Assembly: GCA_030762175.1 (NCBI GenBank)
Contig: CM060830.1
Location: forward strand, 44,690,501-44,754,500
DNA from: Metallyticus violacea
Taxonomy: Eukaryota; Arthropoda; Insecta; Mantodea; Metallyticidae
Length of the DNA stretch: 64,000 nt
Direction: 5' to 3'
The translations under genes were made by a program, and so were the position numbers. Positions 1-11,699 of this stretch are shown here, in pieces. The notes beneath the pieces were generated by a model. That model had not been told where the DNA came from. It worked only from the letters and a program-made list of their open reading frames with translations, and searched no databases. Numbering within the stretch: position 1 is the stretch's first letter; every line of letters begins with the position of its first letter.

Positions 1-20
1 CATCCTGTTTGATTTTTTTT

Positions 21-195
21 GTCTGTTTATTTATGGACGCTCTTTAACATCTCAGGTCATCAGCGTCCCATTCAATTCGGGGTGTGAAACGGCCGACAAA
101 TTTTGCTCTGAGGCCTCTTCTTTCAGGCTTGAGGTTCTTTATCGTGCCGTAAATGTTTCCCATCCGAAGGAAGACATACTTAGAATTTTTACGCC
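21..195 (-). mobile_element. tRNA-derived SINE (family 1), truncated
   Basis: This is the body and 3' end of the commonest repeat in the window. It is recognised by shared blocks such as GGCCGACAAATTTTGCTC and the tail that reads GTTAAAGAGCGTCC on the minus strand. The tRNA-like head is missing: similarity stops near the block that should precede it. Other copies with heads lie at 10809, 17920, 49533 and 62705. Confidence 0.8.
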
Positions 196-584
196 TCGCA
201 CATCCTGTGTGAGTGTGCTTTCCTGGAAATAAAGATAGTTCTCTGTATATCCAGGCAAGGTTTGGGAAAAGATGCCAACATTGGAACCAAAATACTACAA
301 CTAGTACAAGGAACGGGTTTCAATAAACAATAAAGGCACTCCTCCGAATGGTTAGCACAATAAGCCTTAAGACTGAAGTGCTGAAGGATTCGAAAAATCC
401 ATCAATCCCCCCGATATTCATCCATGTATCCATCTAGATGTGAGGACTGCGCAGAACTCTCTAATACTGTTTACATTGTTTCTTTCTAACTTTCTAGACA
501 CACACCATGCATTATCTTCATGTAAAGGTATTCAGGGTCAGACGTATTAAGCAATAGGAAGGACCACAGGCTAAAACCTATTGA

Positions 585-1034
585 ATACAGCTCTTTGCTT
601 TCATTGTTCCATGGATCAAAACGAGGTCTGTTTTTCTATTTGCACTATTCTTCCCCAGACCATGATGGTCCTCTTTTGAATTCGTGAACTTCCTGTATAT
701 AACAAAGCGCGATTCATCCTCAAAGAGAACATGTCTCCATTGTTTTTGCTGTCAATTAACATGCTTCCAGCAGTATTAATACGACGTTCCCATATCCTCG
801 GCGAATTGCTGGACTATGAGAAATGAAATACTCTTTCCTGAAGTCTATTTCTAAGTTTGGGTTGAAACAGTTAAATCGTTCACATTCTGCAGAGCAGAAC
901 ATAGCAGCCGTTGACCTCCTTTCTCTCAGGGCCCATATGTCTTGTGCAGCAGTTCTAATCCTTGGTTTGCCTGGATGTTTTCTGTTGGAATAGCAAATTA
1001 TTGCTCTCACCTCCATATCCTGAACGTAAAACAT
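585..1034 (-). pseudogene. Tc1-like transposase remnant
   Basis: On the minus strand an N-terminal helix-turn-helix-like stretch (PGKPRIRTAAQD) is followed by HVLFEDESRF, the block carrying the first catalytic aspartate of Tc1-type DDE enzymes. After a frame change comes IMVWGRIVQ, matching the conserved VMVWGGI region. The reading frame is broken several times and the C-terminal D/E blocks are not visible, so it is a dead copy. Family known from Tc1/mariner elements; the exact subfamily is not determined. Confidence 0.6.
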
Positions 1035-1744
1035 CTTCTGGTATTTGTAGCCCTAGTGGAGTCACCTTCTGTTCTACCATTTTTAATTATTCCAATCCAA
1101 TAAACATTTCATTATGTGGAGGAGCATTTGTTTCGTTTATTACCAATGTCTCTGAACGTTTCTTTCAGTATTTCAGTTCGAAAAGTTCCTAAACTTATTA
1201 AAAAGAAAGTTATTTAATCATTCACAATGTACTAATTTAAATATATAAAAAATAATAATTAACTGCCACGGTAACTATTAAGTAGACAAATAAAGCACCC
1301 ATATTTACTCATTTTTTTGTCCTTCGTTAGATATACCAAGAACTGTGGAACATTTTAATGTGACTATTTGGCCATATATTTATTTTAACAACTGACTCCT
1401 GCGAGGGAGCCATTTTTCAACTGTTTTCTCTATTTGCACTTGACGAAGGGATTTACTCGGTTCAATGGGTTACTAGAATAATTCATCCAATTTGCAAGGG
1501 AAAGGGGGTTTCAATAATCTGGATAATTATACGGATGCAAGTTTATTGTCGGCTCTTGGAAAAATGTTTTGCAAAATTCTGCAAGACTACAAAATTGAGT
1601 GTCGGAGTATGACAAATTTTCAAAATCAGTCGGTGTTTAGACAAGGATTTAGGACCTGTAATAATACTTTTATTCAAAAAACTATGATGAATAATGATGA
1701 ATAATGATGAATATGGAACGTGAGACGTGAGAGTGAGAGAGAGA

Positions 1745-2095
1745 GAGAGAGTGGTTTCGTCGGTTTTCAGAAAGCATTTGACTCCATGGCCCGCAATGCT
1801 TAAAGCCAGAAATTGTGGGAGAAAAGGCCGTCAGGTTAAACGTACAAAACTCTGATGACAGAGTAAACTTTCTGTGTGAACTGCGGAGGGAATTATGTAA
1901 CCCAGAACATAGTCTGTGATAGAGGAGTTAAAACAAGAATGCAGTCTTTTACCTATTTTATTAAATTCATTCATAGATGACATTTCAGTGGATTTATGGG
2001 GAACTGACTATGTGCACCACTTGTGAGAGATCAAAAAATTACAGCATTCTTGTACACAGATGACGACGTATTGCACTCAACTTCGTGGCGGAGTT
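1745..2095 (+). pseudogene. Non-LTR retrotransposon reverse transcriptase fragment
   Basis: Translation in shifting frames gives GFVGFQKAFDSM (RT domain FxDFxKAFDSV block), then RGVKTRMQSFTYF (equivalent to RGxxQGxxLSPxLF), and FLYTDDDVLHS in place of the catalytic YADD box. The order and spacing are those of a LINE ORF2 RT palm domain. Stops and frameshifts make it non-functional. No endonuclease or 3' tail was identified next to it. Confidence 0.6.
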
Positions 2096-2223
2096 ACAGA
2101 GATGCAGTGACAAATTCAACACCCACTACTATTTTCACTAGTCATTCCTACTGGATTATGTATTGTGCTTATATATAATATTAATGAAAAATAAAAATAC
2201 AGAAACACTATTAACAATGTAAC

Positions 2224-2449
2224 AAATTAACACTAATAATAAAACATAAAGATAAAACACTGAGAAAGGTCACACTTGAAATTGCTATATTTCGAACTAC
2301 TGCGAATTCTTCAATGGCAAGAAGCTAGACCAGTCTAGTCTAGACTAGCTTCTTGCCATTGAAGAACTCGCAGTAGTTCGAAATATAGCAATTTCAAGTG
2401 TGACTCTTTCTCGGTGTTTTATCTTTATCTACTTTTATTATTAGTGTTA

Positions 2450-2454
<5 letters not shown>
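2224..2454. repeat. Near-perfect fold-back palindrome (about 115-bp arms)
   Basis: The left arm, from the AAATTAACACTAATAATAAA block to GGCAAGAAGCTAG, is repeated in inverted orientation with a few mismatches immediately to the right, the axis falling in the TCTAGTCTAGACTAG stretch near 2339. A shorter relative with the same core (TTCGAAATATAGCAATTTCAAG) lies at 59828-59940, so this is a dispersed fold-back or MITE-like family. It is followed by a (TA)n run. Confidence 0.85.

Positions 2455-2482
<28 letters not shown>
2455..2482. repeat. (TA)n microsatellite
   Basis: Uninterrupted TA dinucleotides directly abutting the right arm of the fold-back repeat. Confidence 0.95.
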
Positions 2483-2485
<3 letters not shown>

Positions 2486-3650
2486 CAATCGTTGTGAGGA
2501 CATTATTTGGTCGGAACAATTTATAAAAACATCTGCATATCAATCCCGGGTACTAGTAAAAAAATTGCAAATCTGTTTTTTTTTTTCCTTCGTGGTCTTA
2601 TTAATGAATCCTTAAAAGTGTTTGTATGCTTGAAATGAAAAGTGGGTGGGGTTAAAGAAAAACTATTAATATTTTTCTAAAGTCACTTTTTATCTAATGG
2701 TTCCAGGAAGAATGAATATGTATGTCTTGCTTTTGTGTTATCGTTCAGGAATATTAGCCAGGCATTGGCTACGTTTAATAATTTTTTTTAAATTTAATTA
2801 TCTCATCTTAAAAGTTTCTCTTCAAACTTTCCCAAATAGTTTGTAGCTTTAGAAAATGCGTCACTGGTATCCGAAAATCCATATTGTTACTCTTCCAGCA
2901 AGCAAGCAACTCTCTCTCGCCTCTGTGGAATGTGAAAGTATCTGGTTGAGGCATAAATTTGCAGCGTTTTTTTTTTGTTTTTGTTTTTTTTGGCTGTAAA
3001 TTTTTATTTGAGAAGAATACCATACAGATTTTAATCAGTAATATATTATCCTCTTCTCCCAACGGTAATCTTGGATAGGAATGATGATGCTCTTCACGAG
3101 AGCTAATCTATGACGATTAGCAGAATTGCAAGACTTCCATTGTTTTCACTTGAAGCGTAAGGTATCCATACACTGAATTTTTTAACCTTGCTCATGAAAT
3201 GCAAATGTCGCACGATAGTTGACTGGTCACAATTCATCACATCTATCAAATCTCGGGTTGACTGACGTGGATAATCATTAAAGAATTCAGAAGGTATTCA
3301 TCAAAGCCATCATGGTTTTCTTGAGCGTGATAATCGGTCACATAATTGTGGCCCTCTTTGAAACAACAGAACTATTTTCTTGCCATGCTTACTTCAACGG
3401 CATTTTCCCCATAGACGATAGAAATGTTTCGAGCGGCCTCCGCCACCTTTGCTCCTCCTTTAAACACAATAAGAAGAATATTCGAAAGTGTTTGTTTCTT
3501 TCTCCGACTTGACATCCATCTTCTTTAGCTCAAAATTAACGCAAACTTTCTCCAAATCTGCAAAATTAAAGGTCTATTTACAACACAACGCTCCAAATGA
3601 CATATGACAATGTCCTTGTTACGCAGTGTTGTGATGAACAAAAACGCTAT
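2483..3650. other. Unassigned AT-rich DNA
   Basis: Only short open frames with low-complexity translations (for example lysine runs from poly-T) occur here. I see no protein family, RNA gene or repeat relationship. Confidence 0.6.
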
Positions 3651-3654
3651 TGGT

Positions 3655-3975
3655 CTATACAGGGTTTGGGCACAATAATATGAACATTCGCCTAATATGC
3701 TGTAGGACCATCTTTGGCTTTGATAACAGCCCCAATCCTCCTGCAATGGTGTTTAGTGGGATTCTATACTATTCTTCCAAAAGCAACTGCTCCAATTTCT
3801 TGAGATTTGCTTACTTTGTTTTCCAATACAGACCACAAATGGGTCGATAATATTCAAATCAGGCGATTGTGCAGACCAGCAAAGATGTGATTATTTGTCC
3901 TCTTGGACAATTGCATCTACATGAGTGAGGATATTATCATTGTGAAAGAACGCTTCCCCGCTGGAAACATTGTCT
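3655..3975 (-). pseudogene. Tc1-like transposase C-terminal remnant
   Basis: The minus strand reads LWSVLENKVS (equivalent to the IxxLWxxLxxxV block behind the last catalytic residue), then RRIGAVIKAKDGPTAY, which matches the usual R(C/I)xAVIxAKGGxTxY C-terminus of Tc1-like transposases. Stops interrupt the frame and the catalytic blocks upstream are lost. The GTTTGGGCACAATAATATGAAC stretch beyond the end may be part of the element's terminus. Confidence 0.65.
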
Positions 3976-3999
3976 GTGCCATTGAATGGACATGATCAC

Positions 4000-4440
4000 C
4001 TAAAATACGAGTGTCAAGTGTATGGACACGACATTATGGTAAGACGATGGTGCAGGCAGTTCACTGAAGGAAGAACCGATATTCACGACGATGATCGTAG
4101 TGGCCGTGATGACGGCAGAAGTGTTGGAAAGTGTGCGGCAAGCAATTGAGCAGAACCCGCGCTTCACAATTTCAGAACTCTCTTGTCAATTCCCCAGATG
4201 TCTCGCTCCCTTGTGCACGAAATTGTCTCCCGGAAGCTTGACACAATTGGCGATGGATCTCTGCTGGACTTTGCTTTTGAGCGTGCAAACCTCGGATGAC
4301 TGCACGAACTTCGCAGTTGGCGGGAGACAATATCAGAGCAGCCATTTTCTCCTAGCACAGCGCGGTAATCATGGCCGTCACAAGGCTGAAACTTTACTGC
4401 ATTATTCCCACATACTCCCTCTCTATTCCTGCGCATGCGC
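4000..4440. pseudogene. Mariner-like transposase N-terminus, internally inverted
   Basis: Plus strand 4012-4235 reads VRRWCRQFTEGRTDIHDDDRSGR, then VRQAIEQNPRFTISELS and SRSLVHEIVSRKL, the second helix-turn-helix and linker of a mariner-type transposase. The part that should precede it (NCEVRAVIRGLHAQKQSPAEIHRQLC) is present just to the right but on the minus strand (about 4235-4345). The N-terminal end has therefore been inverted relative to the remainder, or two copies have joined. No catalytic domain follows. Confidence 0.6.
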
Positions 4441-4449
4441 ATTCCTATC

Positions 4450-7400
4450 CGCCTAGCGGTGCCATCTCTAGGCGCAATTGGGACTTACTTTCTGGATGCC
4501 GTAATAGTTTCATAAACCTTAACAGTTACCTATCCTTCCATTGTGACAAAACAACCCACTGGAAATCATAATATGACCGCCCAAACTATGACAACCTCTA
4601 CCATGCTTCACTGTTGGAAAAAGACATTCATTCAATACTAGCAGTCATTACACATTTCCATTGTCGGTAGTCCAGATTTTGTGTTCCTTGTACCAGTGAA
4701 ATCTCCTGAGTTTGGGAACAGCAGCCATGAATATTTTGTTTATGCGGTTTTCCTATTTTCCACAATTTTAGTTGTCACTTACTTCCCTCAACTCATTTTG
4801 AGCTTAGTTGCAGTGGTATTCATTCATTTGTCCCTATCCGTCAGTTTCGTCTTTCTGTCTACAATGGTTAACAGAATACGTTTCCCATGAACCGTATATG
4901 CTGATTTTGATGGCCGATACAGTAGCTCTAGATACCCCCACTACGTTTGCAACCGTTGTTAAGGATATATGAACAGTTTTCTCTCTTTGAAAGTCTTTAA
5001 GGTGTGACATAATGGTTGATTAACACAACACGGCGATCACACGCTCAGGCCGATAGCAGCGAGGACATAGTACAAGGAGAAAACAAAAGAAGCGTTCAAT
5101 TCGTGACAATCCAGTTAAGAAAAAAATAGATAATGCAGTACTTCTAATAGTGTTTTCATATTATACATATTGCCCAACCCCTATATGTTTTAAACAAAAA
5201 TAAAACTAGTTAACGATATCTGCAGGTGTTGAGCCATTGACTAATTCCGGAATTCCGGAATTGTGCTCCCTTGGCGACCAGCCTGTGTGATTCATGCAAG
5301 ACGTTGCCCATCTACATAGTATTATGCCAATGCTATACGCGACAGGTCGCAGAGGAACACTACGTTAAAAGATTTAGGTCAAGTGCTGCGTTACAATATA
5401 TGCATTTGTCTTTTGTTTTAAACAACATGCCATTTCGCCTCCAGGTTTGAAGGAATACGCAAAATACATACTGTGAGTTAGCTTATGGCGTGGGATTTTT
5501 CGAACACCTTGCTTTATGTCATTTTAACAATTTCTCACATACATTCTTTCAGGATTTCAATTAAGCCTATTCATGTGCATAATCTCCTTTCAGCACCTTT
5601 TATGGCATTTACTTCATCATAACCTAGCCTTAATCGACTTCCTCATCAAAAAGCAATAGCGAACTCAGAAGCGCCACTTTATCACAGCTCATTTGTGAAA
5701 CTGGAGCGGAAAGCTATTCGCTGCAATTCCTTGAAGTAGGTCTCTCGATGATGCCGTAAACAGACCACAGCCTCGGGTTTCGCGATGTTTTCAGGAAAGA
5801 GATTTAACGCAGCGTTTTAATTGACATGAATCCCGTTCTTGGTGCATTTGTTGTTTAGGTAGCAACAGAATATGCCAGATTCTAATACATAATGTTCATC
5901 AAAAGGGTGTCGAATTATAATGGGACATGTCCACACAAGAAATAAAGTCCAAGAAACTAGGAAACATTTTTCCTTAATGAGAAACTGGCTGCACGAATCA
6001 GCAAAGAAAAGGTCAACATTATAGAGGATATCGCGTAACTGTAGTTCGAATTCAAATACAGCAGATAATTTTCATACATAAAAAAATGTAAATATTTATC
6101 TATGATAAATATCACATCAACGGTCACAAATATGATTATGTCAAACAAATGCTGATACCTTTTCGCATTTTTTAAAATAGTATGTTTCAAAAGGCATAAC
6201 TTCAGGAATGAGTTCCTCATATATAGAAATAAAAGTATTTTAAATTACATGACTGGGAAAGTTTTGGTTTCCGAGTTTTGGTTTCCGAGTTCTATCCTTT
6301 TTCCGCGAGGACAATTCCAAATTCCTGGCACATTACTTACTGTCCACTTGTCATAATTAAACTAAGGAGAACCTCTATATCATCCTGGAGACGAATGCGC
6401 CAAATATTTTGCAGGGTTCCAAAAGTAGAAAAGGGGTTTAACACCTGAGAGTGGAAACCAGAAAGTTGGTTCATCTCTATGTATCCATAACCGGAAATCG
6501 TCATTAGGTGCCAAAGGACTCGGGTATTTGAGGGAACACAATCATGATGCAAGAAATGCGCTTCTTGATTAACGAAGATCGGCTAAGAAATGAAGGGTTT
6601 TTTTTTTTTGAAGAAGTTTCTTTAGGGATCGTTTTTTTTTTTTTTTTCCGAACTTGGAAATCAGCATTTCCACAGGCCTATGTTAATGTAAACCTTTTTA
6701 TTTTTTACAATGAGAAACTCGTTCGGGAGTTGCGCCATCTGTTTAAAACAGCAAGTGTTGAGTGTGGTTACTGTGGGCACAACGCAACAACTTTTGACCT
6801 ATAAGGATTAAACTACAAAGCACTAACAAATAGTCTGGAATCAGTCCGTTTGGAGAATTCAAGGTCATGCTTGGGAATCATTATTCTTACCATCTGCGCT
6901 ACCGTGCCTTGTCTGACTACCGCGAATCTCCCCCATCTGAGTCTATATACCGTTACAGAAAAGGAGGCTTCATTCTTTCACACACACCGTGTGTTATTGT
7001 AATGTTTGAAATCAGACCCGTGTTCAAGTCCCAGCAGTGATGTTGAATTTTTCCTATCTGACCCGTTTCCAAACCATAGCTGAACACACAGGGCTTATGT
7101 GAAAGAGTTTATAATTATGGCGACGAAGGGATTCGCCTCTCCCAATGAAATTTCGGTACCCTGGAAGTTGATGGCATCTGAGCGCAACAGACCTCGCAAG
7201 CTATGATGCCTCTCTTTGGGCAAATTCAGCAGAAAATAATCTCCAGAGGATAGAAGAAGTCTTAAAAACCAACGCTTTTTATCCAAATGTTCAGTTCCAC
7301 TTTTTGCGCGCTTTTCAAGATGTTTTTAGACAGCTCTTCTTCTGCGTAAGGAAACTTGTTCGCAGTGATTTCATTGGCATGGGTTTCAGCTAATTACTCG

Positions 7401-8330
7401 AAAATGCATTTGTACCAGTCCATTACTCACTGCATTTTGAAGTTTGCTTATCTAGACAAGTGAAACTAGATTCATCTATGAACTACGTGGTGCTTAGATA
7501 GCTTCACAATGTGCAATAACGAACTCTTATCTGACTGAACAGCAGCATTCCGGTATGACCTCAATTACCAAACGGGGTGGTTCAGGAGATGACGCTCGGG
7601 ACTCGTTTTGAGGAGTAATCCTCAAATCGTTTTCTCTCCGGAATGCCCTTTGCGTGGCAATAAGCTTAGAAAGCTCCCTCAGTTGCCGCATCGTTTAAAC
7701 GAAACTATGTTCGAAACTTTATCATCTCCGCTGGGACGCGCAGTGGCACCCTATGGAAGTTCTGGCCTCAACATCTCCATTTCAGGAGGGATTTTTTTTT
7801 TTTTTTTTTTTTACTATAGGCGTTCAGGAGGGAATGCCCACATGTTCATGGTACAATGAACTGGCATTGGAAAGAGAGAGAGGGATGAGATCAAGAAGAG
7901 GACTGAAATGGTCTAATAAACAGAATACGACATTATTTTTAAAACCATCCCCCGTTTGTGCAGAAAATCACCCTGTAAAACGTCTATAATTTTTATAATT
8001 TGAAAAGTAGTAAGAAACTTGTTATTTTTTTTTTTTCAATAGATTAGTCCTTTGGATATGCATAGTATTGACATTTGATATACCTGTCCGGCTATTTCCA
8101 ATGGTGTTTTGAGAGTATAGTTTTTACATGAGTGGGCTGCCTCTCCAACTGCACAATCCCAGGAGGATCAGGCGGTTTGCATTCGAGGTTTTCTTTCTGC
8201 AGCCTTTAGTGAGCAAGGCCGTAACTTTCTTTTTTGGAGACATTTTAGTTCCCCAAGGTAATAATAACCTCTCCTATTTGTTCTGCTTTCAAACGAAATC
8301 GTTGACAGACTGGTGGGACTACTTATACCG
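4450..8330. other. Unassigned DNA with low-complexity tracts
   Basis: No family was recognised in the small open frames. Notable local features are a perfect 20-bp palindrome at 5243-5262 (AATTCCGGAATTCCGGAATT) and several poly-T runs (6598, 6630, 7791, 8024). Probably old, decayed repeat sequence. Confidence 0.5.
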
Positions 8331-8339
8331 GCATTCCCT

Positions 8340-8560
8340 CGGTAGGCTATTTGCAATATCAAGTTATTGGGCGATGGGGTCGGCACATCCTTACGCGCAG
8401 CAACCGCTTGTGCCTTTACAGACTACCAGAGCAAGCTTTTCTTTACATACCAAATAGAAGAAGGGATATAGAGTGGCCGAGTACTAGGTGGAAAGATCAT
8501 ATCTTTGGCGCGGAACGGATAAACCCAATCCTCGGTAAGGTAGAAGAAGAAATAAGACCA
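8340..8560 (+). pseudogene. Possible LINE ORF2 C-terminal fragment
   Basis: The frame at 8351-8560 contains GRWGRHILTRSNR followed by RRRDIEWPSTRWKDHIFGAE. This resembles the RWxGHxxRM...RRxxGRPRxRWxD segment at the C-terminus of many LINE ORF2 proteins. Only this short piece is recognisable and the frame has no upstream RT, so the call rests on one motif pair. Confidence 0.4.
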
Positions 8561-9610
8561 TGTTATTCCACCGAAAATCAACTTTCCACAACTGCATACA
8601 GAGTAATTCCCAAACTCAAGGACCAATCTAAAATTGTGCACTTTGACACTAGGTGCATGTAGATTCCAATATTGAAAAACGAGAATTCTGAAATGGATAT
8701 ATCCTTTCAGACCTTTAACTCACGAACGATACGAAGTAAGACCAGCTACTGGGAACATAAACTTGGCAAAAACTGTTCTCTGAAATAAAATACACTTCTC
8801 ATTCCAAATGCAAAGCCCTTCCCGTAATGGAGAAGAGAAAAGATGGATTATAGTAGGGCAGGAGCGTAATGACTGAACCCCAGATTTCTTGGTAAATCCT
8901 CTTCTGTTCCCTTCTTTATAAATAGAAACTTGCATCAGCCGTGCAGGGTTCGCTTTATCGATCCAAAGGTACTCTAATTTACAGGAAGAATCTATGATAC
9001 AGGGGCTCTGATTTCTAAACGTCAGTATAAAAATTGTTTGTTCCAGGCGAACGGGGAAAAAAGTGATTAATATTAAGTTTGTTGAAAATACCCAGAGAGG
9101 GATAAAATACCCGCCCATTTATTTATTTCAGCTGTATACCTCACGAATAACAAAGAATTTTATGCTTTCATTTTGCTAACATGGAAAAAAGTTTGTATTA
9201 TATGTTAAAAGTTGATCTAAAATGCATAAACCTTCGCGTGACAGACTTTGGCACCATATTGCGTTAGACGTTTTAAAAGCCCGGTAAAATGTAAGTTGAA
9301 CATTATTTTTTTTTTTGCGAAATATTAATTTTATTTCCCAATATACCTAGCCTTACAATAAATAATGTATCAACGTTTTTAGTTAAGTAAATACAACATA
9401 CTTTAATATGTTTATGACATGTTCTCTCGTGTATTAAAAAGTATAGCCATCTAATTATAGAACACACATTACTTCCAATGGGAAATCTACCACCTGATTC
9501 CAAATACAATACAGGTTGTAACGAATGTCAAAACTTTGAGGAAACATTCCTCGCATATACAGAATAAAAATATAATATAAACATGGTTCCGAAATTACTT
9601 TATTTTCTTG

Positions 9611-9926
9611 TTAGAACCCATTTTCTATGCTTGTACCACAAAGCAGAATATTAAAAAACATAACTGTGGGAAACAGAAACTCACATGGAATGCTCACAAA
9701 ATGACCCCTGTTAGCACGGAAACATTCATCAATCCGTCGTGGTATGAACTTTCTGATGCGCTGATGTATCCCTGGAGTATTTCGTATTGTCTGGCTGCCA
9801 TGCAGCACGAAGACTATCTGCACCTTCAGCTAATCCATAGACCATATGAGCATCTGCCAAATCCGCATTTGAATACCTCTTTTTACTGTACCTGGAACGA
9901 GGTCGGTAAACATACAGAACTGACAC
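9611..9926 (-). pseudogene. IS630/mariner-type transposon N-terminal remnant
   Basis: The minus strand reads YSNADLADAHMVYGLAEGADSLRAAW, matching the insect transposon helix-turn-helix family usually seen as YSNAEKADMHFxYGxxNGNA (the DUF4817-type N-terminus). The neighbouring frame continues with HQRIRKFIPRRIDECFRANRGHFVSI. Frameshifts separate the pieces and no catalytic block is seen. Confidence 0.5.
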
Positions 9927-10214
9927 TACATGTTCGGTGCTACGTTAACCAATGAAGTGAGTAGCATAACAAGCGGACTACGTGGTACAGAACGACCACA
10001 ACAACGGTGAACTTAGGAACTAAGAGTAGTTACAACACCCCTACCACATTTAACCTGAGGTAAAAACAAACGTTTGCCTATTGTTCATATTAAGCGACTG
10101 TCACAGGACAGCTATGCTTGCATATCACACGGTGTAAGCGCAGTTGTAGACAAAGGGCTCTAATAAGGAAATAAGGATTTCCGGGCCCGCGTTCATGTAA
10201 TATATTTGCACTTT

Positions 10215-10613
10215 CTATATGCAAGGAACGTTTTCCCAAAGTTTTGAGACTCCTATTTTACATCTTGTATAAAGCACTATACCCTCAAGAACTGACCAAA
10301 GCTTGTAGTCCGTGGGGTTCAAGTCTTCTTGACTGCTAGAAGACCACTCTTGAGCACTAATGAAATCTGGAAAATTTCTCTTAAGTCTGGTGAATCTTGT
10401 CTTGTAGGCTGGAGCTGAAACTTGCCGGAAGCGCCAATGCCTGATGTTGAATAAAGTCGTGTTTAGGTTCTTTACCACTTTAATAGTTGTCTTCGGTCTC
10501 TTTTGACAGAAATGAAGTTTGATGACATAAACCATTACTGAGCCAGGATGGCGGCAATTCTGGAACTTCGAGGACTCTACAAGATTCACGTGAAGCTGAA
10601 ACTGATTCTTCAT
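10215..10613 (-). pseudogene. Mariner-like transposase C-terminal half
   Basis: A 132-codon open stretch on the minus strand contains GSVMVYV (from the VMVWxGI block), WRFRQVSAPAYKTR (from the catalytic WxFQQDSAPAH block), NFPDFISAQEWSSSSQEDLNPTDYKLWSVLE (from the PDLNPxDYxxWxxLE block). In the first block the catalytic aspartate of QQDSAPAH is changed (RQVSAPAY), so the product would be inactive even though the frame is open. Upstream domains are lost. Confidence 0.75.
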
Positions 10614-10808
10614 TTTAACAGTTATAGCTTTCCTCAGTATTCACACTATTCTCGTCAGTAAAAAGAAGCACCCAATGGTTGTTATTAGCATAATGCTGTA
10701 GCAGTTGTTTACATAACAACACCCTCTGCTGCGTCTGTTCTGCAGTTAAAAATACCCCCCTCTGTGACTAAATCCCTCTGTTTAGTCTCTCTAAACACTC
10801 TAAACATG

Positions 10809-11135
10809 TCGGTCCTGGTGGTGTAGTGGTAACCATACTTGCCTTCTACACCCAAGATCGCGGGTTCAAACCCGGCCAGGATCGATGGATTCTTTCGGGC
10901 GTAAAAGTCCTAAGTATGACTTCCTTTGGAAGGGAAGTAAAGTCGTGGGTCCCGTGTCGTAGATTTACAGCACGAAAAAGAACCTCAAGCCTGAAAGAAG
11001 AGGCCTCTGAGCAAAATTTGTCGGCCGTTTCACGCCCTGATTTGAATGGGACGCTGATGACCTGAGATGTTAAAGAGGTTGGTGGTGAGTTGGTGTAGGA
11101 GGCAAGTATGGTAACCACTACACCACCAGGACCAA
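10809..11135 (+). mobile_element. tRNA-derived SINE (family 1) plus inverted extra head
   Basis: A nearly complete copy. A-box-like GGTGTAGTGGTAACC and B-box-like GGTTCAAACCC mark a tRNA-derived pol III promoter, followed by the family body ending in CTGAGATGTTAAAGAG at 11076. Directly after it, 11094-11133 holds a second tRNA-like head in minus orientation (AAGTATGGTAACCACTACAC), so two copies joined tail-to-tail with most of the second body lost. Confidence 0.85.
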
Positions 11136-11642
11136 CAACAATGAGGGTGGTAGTGTCTTAAAGCAAAGTTGTTAGTACAGAAAATTTTGTTTGTAACAAT
11201 ATTTACGGCCATTCTAGGTAGTTTCCAACGAGGACAATGAACTTCGTGCAGGGTATTACCAATCAGTAAAGTAGCTTTTGACAAACTCTGCAAAATAATT
11301 ATTAATGGCTCGATGACATCCTCATCGACGATCATTTCCTTCCAACGAGCCAAAAAGTTTGAGAGCATAAGAGCTCCATAAGAGGGTGTCCAGGGTGTAA
11401 GAGAGAACTCAATTCGAAACTCGTTGCGACAGTCGCTGCATGGGATGGCGCATTGTTGTGCTAAAATAACATTTTTAATGTTATTCTTTGCCGTTTTCTC
11501 ACCAGTCCATCTTTTAAAAGGGCTAACGATGCTACATTATAGCCTCCTGTTATATTTTTCTGTTTATCAGGTATTGTAGTAGGATTATTCTTTAGAAATT
11601 CCAAAGTAACAATGAGCATTACGTTCCCTGCCAACAAAATGA

Positions 11643-11692
11643 TCTTCTTCTTCTTCTTCTTCTTCTTCTTCTTCTTCTTCTTCTTCTTCTTC
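11643..11692. repeat. (CTT)n microsatellite
   Basis: Uninterrupted CTT triplets; the poly-Lys/poly-Phe open frames here are artefacts of this repeat. Confidence 0.95.
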
Positions 11693-11699
11693 ATTAGTC

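Noticed and set aside
8720..9118. 132-aa minus-strand open frame
   Set aside because: No recognisable domain and no supporting context; may be decayed transposon.
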